DNA from: Trichoplax sp. H2
Taxonomy: Eukaryota > Placozoa > Uniplacotomia > Trichoplacea
Direction of reading: 5' to 3'
DNA length: 64,000 nucleotides
NCBI GenBank assembly: GCA_003344405.1
Contig: NOWV01000059.1
Span: 62,001-126,000 of the forward strand
In this document: piece after piece, positions 39,801 through 51,482 of the stretch
Layout: each line of letters begins with the position of its first letter
How positions within the stretch are numbered: position 1 is the stretch's first letter
Notes under the pieces: model-generated
Told to the model about the DNA's origin: nothing
Database searches by the model: none
What the model saw: the letters and a program-made list of their open reading frames with translations, nothing else
Position numbers and translations under genes: made by a program

Positions 39801-40975
39801 ATAATTAACCTCAACTTAGGATATTTTCGATAACGACTAGAATGCATAGTATAACGCTTGGCTGCATCAATACATTTGTCAACAGAGACCCAAAACGTAC
39901 TGCAATCTCAATCTGTTATACTATTGTACTATATTTTACCAATGACGGTACAGTATTGATAGAATTTTTACCGTTACGATAATCTTGTAACTACAGATTC
40001 TCTACAACATAAAACTGTAGTTTTAGCTTAACAGCAACAAAATTATTAGAAGTATACTTTTTACGTTTATAATAATTAAATAGCGTTGTACTGCTCAATA
40101 TGAACAAACCGAAATTTATAACGTCGAAAATTTTTATAGATTTATCTGTCGAGGCAGAGGCAACTAAGAGTCCATCACAACTTGCAGCTATGTCAACAAC
40201 GGTTTCTAAAGATTACATAAGGAAAAGTTAATCTTTCATTCTTACTGATATAATATTGGTTAACAATTATAATATTCATGTTTACTACTATTCCAACTGG
40301 CTCAATGAGCAACTTTTCCATCGCTATCAAATCAGTTACAATTGATCGAGGTCATATTCTTAACGAAGCTGCAAAATGACATTCTTGAATGCAGCTACAT
40401 GCATAATTTAGTTATTGACCTCTATGAGCACGAAAATGTTTGACAAATTCAATTAGTTCATCACATTTTTTCCAGAATTTGATGTGGCCATCACAGCTGG
40501 ATGTGACAACAAAGTCCGTCCTACGAATGGTAATGAATAATTATTCTTATTAAATGGGCAATCGTTGAGAATCGTTATGCACTACAATATAGTGCATAGA
40601 AACTTATTCTTGTATAGCTAAGAAATTCATACACTATTAGCTGGTCGTTACCTCGTTATCAAAACGTTATTAATTACATCTCGATGCATTAAGCTCTTCT
40701 CGTACGATTCGGCAGAGGGTAAATTGGCCAAGTATAGATGCTCAAATTTCAAGACTGGAGATAGAATAAAAAGAAGTACAGCCTGTTATTGCACTCAAAT
40801 CAAAAAAGGTAGTGTTCGTCTTTCAATGTAAAGAAAGTTTATAAATCCTTGAGATTGTGCAGAATACCAAACCTTTAACTCTTTTACTATTTGGTTTAGC
40901 AGCTAAACTAGGCATAGGGCCAATGACTTCATCGTCAGAATCTTCAGCTGTACGCTTTTCAGCTACGTTTGCCAT
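36836..40975 (-). CDS. PPWD1: Peptidyl-prolyl isomerase with WD40 repeats (PPWD1 orthologue), 612 aa
   Basis: Spliceosome-associated cyclophilin: N-terminal WD40 propeller followed by a C-terminal prolyl isomerase domain. Nineteen exons, genomic order: 36836-36979, 37095-37246, 37344-37456, 37542-37624, 37732-37798, 37919-38043, 38135-38203, 38316-38359, 38429-38482, 38549-38642, 38750-38830, 38905-38979, 39053-39196, 39305-39407, 39578-39665, 40110-40205, 40420-40520, 40652-40754, 40873-40975; 1,839 nt, frame closed. The start is [16 protein letters not shown], an acidic leader. PPWD1-specific stretches include [56 protein letters not shown] and [13 protein letters not shown]. The cyclophilin domain keeps the catalytic and ligand residues: [27 protein letters not shown] and [13 protein letters not shown]. 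The length is close to the human protein (646 aa). An ACAGT/ACTGT array begins about 60 bp upstream. Confidence 0.95.
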
Positions 40976-41035
40976 GGCTTCTTCTTTCACGCTAGTACAC
41001 GGAGAATGCTTCTAGTTTGTAAAGCGCGGTGAAAT

Positions 41036-41660
41036 ACGGTACGGTACGGCACTGCACAGTACAGAACAGTCATGGAAAATTCAGAATTTAGGTACTGTAC
41101 CAGAGGCTGACATTAGTACAAATTACTACAGTATATTATTTGTAAATTACAGTACTGTACTGTACAGTACAGTACAGTGTCTTTGTGTGGTGACAGTGGT
41201 ACAGTGAAAACCTGTAATTTGTACTGTAGTTGGCTGTGTTTTTACACACGAACGTACAGTACAGTACTGTACGCGTGATCCCATACATTCGATATTACAA
41301 TTTTTGCATCAATTTCAATTTAATAAGAGACTTACAGAGACTTACTGTATGTGTATAGGAAGGTTCATAACGATTGGTCTTTCTTAAGCGTTTTACTTAA
41401 AGTTTTTAGTTTTTACCATTCAAACGTACAGTATCGAAGGAAACGGATTACAGTATATTGTACAGTACAGTACATAGTGTACTGTACACAAAAAATTTGT
41501 ATTAGTACTGTACTGTACAGTATCGTACATTATTACATATTGTACCGTACAGTACACTAATGTACAGTGTACAGTACACTCGGCGTACAGTATAGCGTTG
41601 AGAACACAAACACTTACTGTACTGTATCTGTATACTGTATTATCAACCTTCACTGTTGTA
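41036..41660. repeat. ACAGT/ACTGT pentamer array upstream of PPWD1
   Basis: Dense runs of ACAGT and its complement ACTGT in mixed orientation (for example 41154-41180, 41254-41272, 41456-41480, 41506-41522), forming repeated palindromes with a GTAC centre. The open frames across it on both strands are produced by the repeat itself (Tyr-Cys-Thr-Val periodicity) and are not genes. Confidence 0.85.
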
Positions 41661-42224
41661 CTGTACGAAAAGAATAGTAATGTACGAGTAAAATAAATTG
41701 GTTTCAACTTTAAGAGGATTTTTCAATAACTATATCGGAGTAAAATCAAATGAGTGTAGAAATAAGTATAAACGTAGATATTTATTCAATTTGAAACATG
41801 AAATAGAATATAGTAAATAAAATGTCAAGAACAGCATAGTCAATTCAGGGATAAAGTACATGTATAAAAAAGGAGGGAATAAATGATCGATACATTTAAT
41901 TGTTTATACGTATCTACGTTTACTTTAATCATGACAAGAATGCGTATTCTGTATAGCTGATGATTATCAGCTAGCCATTAATAAATAGATTGCCAGTATA
42001 TCGTACACAATTGAAAGAAAGGCGTCATGTAACCTATATATAATAATGTAGACGATTTAATTGTAACCAAGATTTCCATTTTCAGTAATTATATTTCAAA
42101 TAGATGAATACCATTTACGTTAGAATGGCTAATCTCATATGCAGTAGATTTTAAGGACAGAGATAAAAGATTACCATTGGTAATAATTTACAAGCACTAA
42201 AGAAAGGGCTATTAGTTTCTTTAA
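41661..42224. other. Spacer between PPWD1 upstream region and the TUT gene 3' end
   Basis: About 560 bp of AT-rich sequence containing the 3' flank of the uridylyltransferase gene. I see no exon or repeat array in it. Confidence 0.5.
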
Positions 42225-45200
42225 TTAATTTGCTTTCGGTTTTCTTATCCGATTTTTCTTTCGAGAACGACCTATTTCGTCAATTAATCGTCCCTGTTGC
42301 CATGTAAGATCTGTACTTTTCTTAATTGTACTCAAATTCTCAACGTCATTTGGTGGCATTTCATGGGTAGTATGGTGAAATATTGGTGGATACCTACGAT
42401 GTTTGTGTTCATCATACTGCTGCTGCCCCCTACTGTTAGACTCTTTCTGTATTGATTGATTCTGTTGATTACTTGTTGAAGGCTTACTATCCAGTTCAGT
42501 CTCGGTGTAAGATTCGACACTTCCATGAGCCTCCAATTTCTCTGGTATTGAGCTTTTACACTCATAATCACTCATGTTGTCATTCACAGTAGTTTCATTG
42601 GATGATACATTTGTAGGGCTTACAGCATGATAATTTTTAAAATTGCTGTAGGGATTTAGCTGATACGCATTATTAGCATTCAAAGTATGCTGATGCATAT
42701 TGAATGGAGCGTAAGGGTAATAAGGCATTTTAGATATTGTATTCATAACACCTCCATTGTTTAATAGAATTGGCATCTCCATATAAACTGGAATCTTAGG
42801 ATTATGCTGCCATTGAACATTTGGCATTGCCACCGGGCCAGTCTGTACGTTCTGTTGCTGCCATAAGGAATTTGCCTGGGAAAATTTTGCATCTCCTTGC
42901 TTCGGCTTTCCATTCTCATTGATTTTCAGTACATTAAAAGCTTGTGCTAGCATTTTAGGTGAATTATCTCTATGCGCAGGAAGCCCCTGAGTCTGTTTTC
43001 TGAAATTATCTATATGTAATAATAGTAATACTTTTCAACGTCCCCCTACGTTATATGGTAATATCTAACCACAAAAGAATACGAGATGGGACCTTTAATC
43101 GATAGCAAACTTACGACTCTTAGGACAATCCTTCCTTCGATGTCCAATAAAGCCGCAATTGAAGCACCGATTTTGATCTGGAGATTTTTTACCATTGGTT
43201 AGCTTAGATAGATTAAGAAAATGATCCTGAACAGGGTTAAAGAAGAATATAGCGTCAACATCTTTGTAAATAATTTACAGCAGAACATTAGAATCTATAC
43301 CATGAAGTGATGCTGTATAGGTTGCGGAGTTCCAAATATTGTTCGGCAATTGCTTAATACTCTTTTGATATAAGAATTCACTATACCATACAGAAAGAGT
43401 ATACGCATTATTATTCACTATTCTATAGTGATCCATGCGCTATTAGATACTAGTGATTATATTGCCAGATAATATAAATACGTGCATACTTTTCCGTTGT
43501 AGGCCTCTCCCAAGATTATGTTTTAAATCAAATGGATCTATTGGATGATTTTAAAGTCATCAAAATTGAAATTTCAACTTCATAGGTAAATATAAAAACT
43601 TTATCATACCTTCAATTGCTATAAATTTTGTGTACCATCCCTTATTCAATTTCGTCATCGGATCAAATTGTCGTATTGCTATGACGTCAGTAGTAAAATT
43701 AAAGGTTTCGGTGTAATACCGGTAAAATTTTAATAATAAAGAGCCAACACTTTCTTTATTCTTTCCAAAGCCCGACCATTTTCGCTGTAAATAAATATGA
43801 AACTATATAATAGCAGTCATTACCTAATGCTATCAAATATAAGCTGCTTATGTTCCCTTACGATTGTTTCGCGATCTTCTTGAAACCAAACATTCCAATT
43901 CTCTACCGTTTGCTCTGGTTTATCTCCATCGTGTAACTAACATAATCTTATTGTTAATAAAAAGTAATTATATCTGTGATAGCTAAGTAGTATTTAAAGC
44001 ACAGTACCTCCTGCAGTACAGGTAAAACTGGGGGATCACAATGTTGTAGAAAGTAAATCATCATCAACGTATGGGCATACGAACTCAAACTGCCTCTCGA
44101 TGCATCTCCGATGTCGCAAGCCTTTGCAAATTAAACATAGGTAGTTATTTGCGACAACTAAGAATCTTTATATCTAAGAAAACTTTATATTAATTGTACC
44201 TTGGCTATTAATTTAAGAACTAAAACAAGAATTGGAATCCGATCATCAAGGCTACCATAACTTGCCAAAAGATTTGTGTTATGTACAGCCTACAAAAGTG
44301 ATAATTATATAATAGGATTCCATTAGATTAAATCTTTCACAAGGAATAAATCAACTAATTGTGTATCAGTAATAAATACAAACCAAAGCATTTTGGTAAC
44401 TAATATCACACGATAACTTCCTGTAGCGAAAAAAAACTCTATTAAAGTTTTTAAAATACTAGTAACTTACCTATTAAGCGAACATATAGGATTTACATAC
44501 CGTCTTACATCATAAAATTTTACTATCGGAACTGTTGCACGAGATATATCTTGTACTTTTGCAAAATCTGGTTATGTTAATAAAAAACTTTAATAAAACA
44601 ACAAAGGATAATATACTAAGTTCAAAATAAGTAACTAACCTCTAGACTTCTTACGTAACTGCTTCGCTATACGTCTAATAGCTTCTTGGCCACGTAATTT
44701 TTCCTAGCAATGTTTGTCACAAACATATAATTACGAAGCTGTTTCATTTACTCGTATAACGAAAATTGGTAATTACATACATCGAGACAGTTCAAGCTGT
44801 CGTCAGGTATCATCATACACATATCTACATCTGATTGTTTGGTTCCAAACCCATTTTTTGACGATCCAAACAGGTGCAATGTTGCCTCTTATTTAGTAAA
44901 AAGATACATATATCACTCGGTTACAAAAATTTCATTTGTGGTGCAAAATGGTAGATAAGATATAAGACCGCTCTATTTTCACCTGGAAAGATAGCTTGCA
45001 TAGCTTTGGTTACGCGATGAAGAATTTCTTCTCGAAACTGTTTTTCCTCGGCTGACATCGCGTAATAATCTAAGAATAAAAGGAAAGAAAATAACTTTAG
45101 TGCTAAGATGACATACCATAAATAACGGCTTCAAATTATGCCAACTTAATTACTGTATTGCTTACCTTTTACGTAGTAACAAAATTCATCTATAGCCCTC

Positions 45201-48200
45201 AGATAATCAATATTCATTTCCGGTAAAGGATTTATAGTACTAATACTTTCTGGACAATTCTATAAACAAAAATAAATCATTTTGGTATAATTAATTCATA
45301 GGTTATATTTACCGTTTATTTATAACGATTATAAAGATATAGATGAATAACATTTCGAATATTACTGCCGAAGATAACATCTTAATTGTGGATAACAACT
45401 GGGTTTGATACTTTGATCTATAGCAATTAACATAATACGTGACTTATCATATTTAAAATATAGGATCGCCATATGAGTAAGATGTTTTAAGGTGTCAATT
45501 TATATTCACTCATTTAATTAATAATTCATTTGTGCAGTATTTTAAGAAGTCTTTGTCATCATTAATTACGAGTACATCAACATCAGAGCTCTTGAATAGA
45601 TCACTGCTATAACTGAAGTTTACGTAACAAATCCAGAGATGATAAGTGGTTACTAATAATGTACTACCATTTTTTAATAAACATACTATACCAGGCATTG
45701 TGACGCATAGTCAGAAAAATACAACATTTGTTGACGAGAAATAATTTTATGTAAGTTAGGAGTCAATATCAACTTACCCAAGGGCTTACATAGACAAAAT
45801 TGATTTACAAATAGTGGCTTCATTTTATCAACTAAAACTGTAACTTAACTAAACCATACATACGTCTTTTCGATGATTACCATCACAATTCGGACAGCGA
45901 AGGGGCATTTCCTGAAATGTACGTAGATAATTAGTCGATAGATAAAATGAAATCTTTAACAATATATTGTAATACTAGATACGAGTATATAGTACAAACA
46001 TGTGTCCCTGAAACAAAGATCTTTTCTAATTGGAAGGTATCGGTAATTTTCGACGAGTCAGATAACCATTCGAACTGCTTCGGATATTCAATTACTAAAA
46101 TAGTTATGTCACAGTTCAGTTGCATACCAGAAACAAAAATACAGTAACATTACGTATAAAACTCAACTCATACATTCAATAGATTGGAAGTACTTACGCT
46201 TATTAATTAGACCAGGTGGTATTCTTCCAAAATAAAATACAGTAAGAAGCAATCTATCTACTATAAATTTGCGAGCTAACATATAATTTATAAATATTAG
46301 TAAAACTTTTAACCAGATTTAATAAACGAGCAGTTTGCTAATAAATTAACTCACCTTGTCGTGTTGTAACGGTTTTACCACAATTATGGCGGTTTCCAAA
46401 TGGACCTATTCATTAATAATTATTACTATATCATTACATCAGTAGATGGCTTACCTTTGTAATACTTTCAATAAAACAGTACATTCACAAGTATTTACAA
46501 CTGCATCAGTGCTATATTTATTGCCAGTCTTGTTTGTCGCAAACACGATATAATAATTTTATCATACTGCATGTTGCAAATACAATCATGGTCATATAGG
46601 ACATAAAATAGGTGTATCAACTGGTTTTATCGAAACTGAATCACTGACGTACTTTCGATAGCAAAACTGTTTGCTTCCCATTTTCTCATTCTTCGTGTAA
46701 TTGTTGATTTTGAGGTTATACAGACAACGTTACGGCTAATCCCGTAGTCTAATGAATAAAATCTGGTTTGTGGCAAAGATGAAGGACTGATTAGTAACAA
46801 AATGTTACTTTATTACAGTACAATATTTACAAAGATCATATCTGTAAGCATTACTAACGTAAAAAACCCTAGCCAAAGTTGTCCAATACTCTTTTCATTG
46901 TCAGATTGCCATATATCATCCTAAATTAATAAAAAGATAAGATAATAAATAAAATCAGGTAGATTTTACGTGTGAAACTTTTTGTAGTAAGTAGTACACA
47001 GAGATTATCTTAATTGTAAGAAAATATCGTATCTTAAGTCGGTTAATACCTACCAATGTATCAATATCATTAAAGTAAATAAACGGAACACCATCTATTT
47101 CGTAATTAAAATTTTTTGATTGATCATCCGACGCAAGCTATATTTCAGATGACAGATTAGCAAAGAAAGAAATCGAAAACAGTATAATACCAGCCTATAT
47201 GTATACTACTTTATTGACCTCATGTAAAACAGGCAATACTGGCGGAGTACAACGTTGAAGATAATAAATAAGCATTATGATAAGAGCACCAGGATGCAAT
47301 CCACCTTCATTAGGCCTATCAATTCCACAAACCTGTAACAAGCAGAAGCGATGATAATGAGTTTATAACATATTTAACAAGTCATGTTCAAGGACACGTA
47401 GTACACCACTCACCCTTGCCCATTTTCTGAGTACCACTCCTAGTTGCCTAGTACGACTATCAATCTTACAGTACGTCGCTATCAAGGTATCCTGCATAGT
47501 AGACTTTATAAATAGTAACCAAATTTCAACATCCACGATTAATACTACGACAATGAAGCATACTATGAAAAATATAATATATTATATCCTCACTAATGAT
47601 TTGCCGGTATCAATTATGATTCCAATTTTAGTCGCCTTATGAATAACATTGATAACTGGTCGATATTCTTCAACGTCAATAGTCAATCTCGTGTAAATAT
47701 CTAACAAACATTATCATCATCATTTAGGCATTATATGTATTCGCATTCAGTGAAGGATATTCTATTCTTTTTATACTGAAGCAATATTGTCATTATTAAG
47801 TTAAATTATCTACGAATCAAATATGCGATATAAATACTTACCTGCATTATCTTCTAAGATTTTTTTAATTTCCACAATGAGACTATCACGATCGCAAAAC
47901 TGTATTAAGAATAATAAGATTTATAATCAATAAATTATTACTTATGTTTGCAAGGCATACGATTAGCTTTGTAATCTTATAAAAGATATGTTGTCATCAT
48001 GTAGTGTTATAGATAATTTCAATACAGTAACATTAACTAGCCTCTATCGAAGATGCCATAATATCTATTGAAGCTGTTTTAAATCCAATTCCAGTGTAAG
48101 AGGAGCCGTATGCAGTTAAGATACAGTCTATTGTTTCAAAAAAGTAAATTATGAAATATGTTTTCGATTATACTTTATATCTACAATAACGGTGTAAAAA

Positions 48201-50502
48201 CTTGATTAACACTGTTCCTATTTCACGTCCACAGTATTAGTTTATTTACCGCTTATAACTTTAGTAACTATTTCTTGTAATTCAGTAACTATTTTCGCAC
48301 GCTGTTTGAGGCTGAATGCAGATAGACCTGACTGTTCAGCTGTTACTTCGGTGAAAATATCCAGCTTTCGGTAATGTTCATCTGATATGTGTTTCACAAA
48401 CCAGCGTATCTCATTCTGCAAATAGCCCTATTGAAATACAGGAATTTAAATTGTTAGCGCATTATTTCAGTTATAGACTACTACGTTGTGCTCTTAAAAA
48501 GAATAGAGGAATAACCATCTCTGAAATAAATTATTCGATATAAAATTTAAACTGACATTTCTTAATGCTTTAATCTTATTCCAACAATGCGTCTGGAAAG
48601 CTGATAAAGTGCAGTTTTCAAGAACTTGTTCGCAACGTAGGCATACAAGCTGACGTTGAGATTGATCCGTAGATTGTTTTCCATCCTCATCCTCCTGATC
48701 ATTCATCTTAAAAAGATACAGTAATTTCATAACAATACTGTTAGCGCTGTTCAAACTTACTTTAATTAATAAAAATAGAAACAATGACAGTGTCAATAGA
48801 TATAAAAAATATAGTTAATAAGACACGATAAATTTTATGGTAACCCTCTCTAGACTACAGTATAATATTAATCTCATTACAATAATGATGCTATTATCTA
48901 AGTTAAGAGTATGTATCGAACTTCAAAAATTAGCTACAAGCTGATATTTTGTTATCCCTAAGAATAAGACTAATCTAGTTTCCAGATTTACCATTACAAA
49001 GTCAAGAAAACTAATTAAGTAATTCATTCATGTTGGTAATGCGTATTAACAACAGTAAAAACGATTCCTTTAATCACTCTAAAATTAATTGCACCCATAC
49101 CTTGGTGTCTACTATAGACGCAAGTTTATGATTTTCTAGGAGTCGCAGGTCTACCCATGTGGCGTCCGGAAATTGATCCTTCGATATTACTTTCACGAGT
49201 ACCATCTGTTACAGTGGCAATTATAACAATATTGTATGTAATTCTTTATCTCGAAATTTGAATGAACAACCAGATAAAAAGTAGTTAAGAATATCTTTTA
49301 ATAGTAACTTCCTAAAAATAAAAACGCACTCGATTAATTCTAATTAATCGAATGTGTTTTTATTTTTAGAAAACTACATACTTTACATGATACAGTCTAT
49401 TTCAATCTTTTTTAAATTCCGACAATAATAATATATAACAGCACGTAACACCATGTTCTTCAAAGATATTAACTTGTCCTCCACTCTTTTCACTATGATT
49501 ATGAAGAACGATGCCAACAAGTGGACAAGCGGACATACAACAATGATACATGTAGTTCAAGTACAATCAACTCTTATAGTACTGTATTAAGCCTTGGTAA
49601 AAATAATGCTGAGCTATATGACTAATGATGTGCCTTGTGGACATACTGATACAGTACTATGTTTGGTGAGCTCAATGAACGGATAGAGTGTTTAGTCCGT
49701 TACCAGAAAGTATTTGCAATTCATTAGGCGATATTGTGTATCGTAGGCTTTGGGCTTTAATACTGTACAGATCAGCAAGGTAATAATCTTTGCCAATACA
49801 GTATATGAAATGCCTATATACACTAAAGCTAATGTAAAATAATGCGATTACTTGGCAGTTTACAGAATTCTAAAGATACGGAATAGAAATATAAAGTAGC
49901 AAGTAACGAATTACAATATTCGTATGTAAATTGCGATACGCGTACCGTAATTTATTACAAATAATTGTGCAATAATTATTACTGTAGATTTGTAAAGTAA
50001 ACAGAAATCTTAATACCAATCAGAGCAGAGTAATGCGTTTACAAGTTTCAAAGATAGTCTGTATCCTTCCTTGCCTCTTGAGTGACAGATCGACTGCATG
50101 TTGGGACCTTTTTTAGTGTCAACAGTAATCAGAGATGCTCCTATAGTCATACTGCATTTTGCGTCTAGTACGAGTAAAGCAACGCAGATTCCGTAAATGA
50201 CGATCAAGAACTGCTGTAAGCACGTAAGCATCCGTTCAGATAACCAAGATAAGATTTCTTTACTATTTTGTGCTATAGATTGGTTTATTCTACTGCTGGC
50301 GACGATTATCACTCAATCCATCACTAGTTACAATAATAAATGTGAGTGACCAAAGCGACCTGTGAGAGTGATACACAGGTCTCGATCGACTGAACAGCCA
50401 TACCTGATCATGCAGTTTTATGCTATGAACCATATCAGATCTCCCGGATGACTCTACAACGTTGGTCGATACATTTTCTATATCCTCCACTTTCGTCTCC
50501 AT
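42225..50502 (-). CDS. Terminal uridylyltransferase, TUT4/TUT7 type, 1,135 aa
   Basis: Adds uridines to RNA 3' ends. Thirty exons from the 5' end: 50404-50502, 49101-49205, 48557-48706, 48250-48415, 48042-48127, 47842-47899, 47594-47700, 47414-47491, 47219-47332, 47054-47137, 46859-46920, 46653-46762, 46355-46405, 46198-46257, 46000-46094, 45864-45911, 45166-45259, 44983-45069, 44781-44887, 44640-44703, 44501-44567, 44384-44420, 44200-44289, 44008-44121, 43862-43936, 43610-43784, 43490-43537, 43301-43380, 43115-43226, 42225-43009; 3,408 nt, frame closed. Order: C2H2-like finger (CLRCEQ..HC), first nucleotidyltransferase module (GSSYTGIGFKTASID, catalytic Asp missing), PAP-associated domain, zinc knuckle CPNCDGNHRKDNC, second active module (FGSSKNGFGTKQSDVDMCM), signature CDIGDASRGSLSSYA, knuckle CFNCGFIGHRRKDC, then a Gln/Asn-rich tail ending in a basic patch. 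This two-module plan matches TUT4/TUT7. A single pre-duplication orthologue is the likely interpretation. Confidence 0.9.
49312..49369. repeat. 28-bp foldback in intron 1 of the TUT gene
   Basis: The arms 49312-49339 and 49342-49369 are inverted copies matching at 26 of 28 positions with a 2-nt centre. Each strand would show one G.U and one A.C at the two mismatches. Flanking sequence is AT-rich and I see no obvious longer target-site duplication. It could be a small MITE-like element or an RNA hairpin; a microRNA precursor is possible in shape only. Confidence 0.8.
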
Positions 50503-50639
50503 CTTAATGGTTAATTTCGGCTAGACTCGCTAGCATTCCAAAGCCAAGCGCCAAAAAACTAGCTACAAAGAATTCTTCCACTGGTGAAACAAGTCTCTGC
50601 CTAGATCACTTCCGTCAAAGTGTCGGACGTCAGCAAATG

Positions 50640-50905
50640 TTCTTTTTCATACAGTACAGTACTGTAGGAAATAGAAGCATTTGTACTGTACAGTACAATC
50701 ATGGGCTTGTTTTGAGGGGCAAGTGGGCCCGCAAGTGTACTGTACGTACACTGTACTGCAGTACAGTACAGTACACTACAGGACTGTACAGTGCACGCCC
50801 AGTGTACAGTACAGTACAGTACAACTGTGTTTATTTTCGTTTCCAACTTTTGCATAGCAAAGTACAGTACTGTACTGTACAGTGTACAGTACATAGTAAT
50901 TATTA
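50640..50905. repeat. ACAGT/ACTGT pentamer array upstream of the TUT gene
   Basis: Runs at about 50651-50667, 50682-50697, 50738-50795, 50804-50823 and 50862-50895, in both orientations, starting about 140 bp before the TUT start codon. The overlapping open frames on both strands reflect the pentamer periodicity. Confidence 0.85.
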
Positions 50906-50951
50906 GTACCATACAGTATGTGCTTTGACTGATCTAGCTACATAATGGTAT

Positions 50952-51320
50952 AAAGTATACTAATTTTGCCTTAGTTTCAGTAGTATTTTTTCTCTTTTTC
51001 TGAGTCTGGAAAGAAAAGAAAATAAAAACTTCGTACAGTGTACAGTACAATATACTCATGCACTGTCTGTACGTACTATACTGTACTATATCTCTATGGT
51101 CTTGTCTTCTCCAACAGTCAGTCAGTCAAAGTATACTAATTTTGCCATAGTTTCAGTAATATTTTTTCTCTTTTTCTGAGTCTGGAAAGAAAATAAATAC
51201 TTCTTACAGTGTACAGTACAATATACTCATGCACTGTCTGTACTGTACTGTACGAGTGTACGTACTGTACAGTACTCTATCTATGCCTCTATGGTCTTGT
51301 CTTCTCCAACAGTCATTCAG
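50952..51320. repeat. Tandem duplication, unit about 176 bp
   Basis: Copy 1 (50952-51127) and copy 2 (51128 to about 51320) share the same succession: aaagtatactaattttgcc, a pyrimidine run, tctgagtctggaaagaaa, an ACAGT tract, atactcatgcactgtctgta, and ctctatggtcttgtcttctc. Copy 2 is longer mainly because its internal ACTGT tract has expanded. Confidence 0.85.
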
Positions 51321-51480
51321 CCACTGTAGTGTACAGTGTACAGTGTACAGTACTAGTACAGTAGTACTGAAATCATCGACAGGTGTAATTGTACTGTACT
51401 GTACAGTACATGAGTGTACAGTATAGTACAGTACAGTACCCGTTTGAGTATGAAGTTCAGTATACAACTGTACAGTACAG
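51321..51480. repeat. ACAGT/ACTGT pentamer array following the tandem duplication
   Basis: Clusters at about 51330-51366, 51391-51409 and 51414-51438, plus 51467-51482, again with both orientations of the pentamer and GTAC centres. Confidence 0.8.
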
Positions 51481-51482
51481 TA

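Noticed and set aside
41351-41707. Open frames on both strands through the pentamer array upstream of PPWD1
   Set aside because: Their Tyr-Cys-Thr-Val periodicity comes directly from ACTGT repeats; not genes.
45510-45698. Minus-strand frame with SSDVDVLVINDD, resembling a nucleotidyltransferase DxD
   Set aside because: It lies in the intron between exons 45864-45911 and 45166-45259, which join in frame to complete the zinc knuckle; the resemblance is short.
46406-46652. Open frame in the TUT intron (reads FATNKTGNKYST on the minus strand), considered as an exon
   Set aside because: No acceptor gives the right phase, and exons 46653-46762 and 46355-46405 join directly in frame to give the expected IESPFG sequence.
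49312-49369. MicroRNA precursor
   Set aside because: Arms pair almost along their entire length with a 2-nt loop, unlike a typical precursor with a larger loop and bulges; kept only as a foldback repeat.
49395-49560. Minus-strand frame reading CPLVGIVLHNHSEKSGGQ in TUT intron 1, considered as an extra exon
   Set aside because: Exons 1 and 2 join in phase 0 without it and I find no usable acceptor before it. It could be an alternative exon but nothing supports that.
50010-50312. 100-codon minus-strand frame in TUT intron 1
   Set aside because: No domain and no splice connection with the TUT exons; probably chance.
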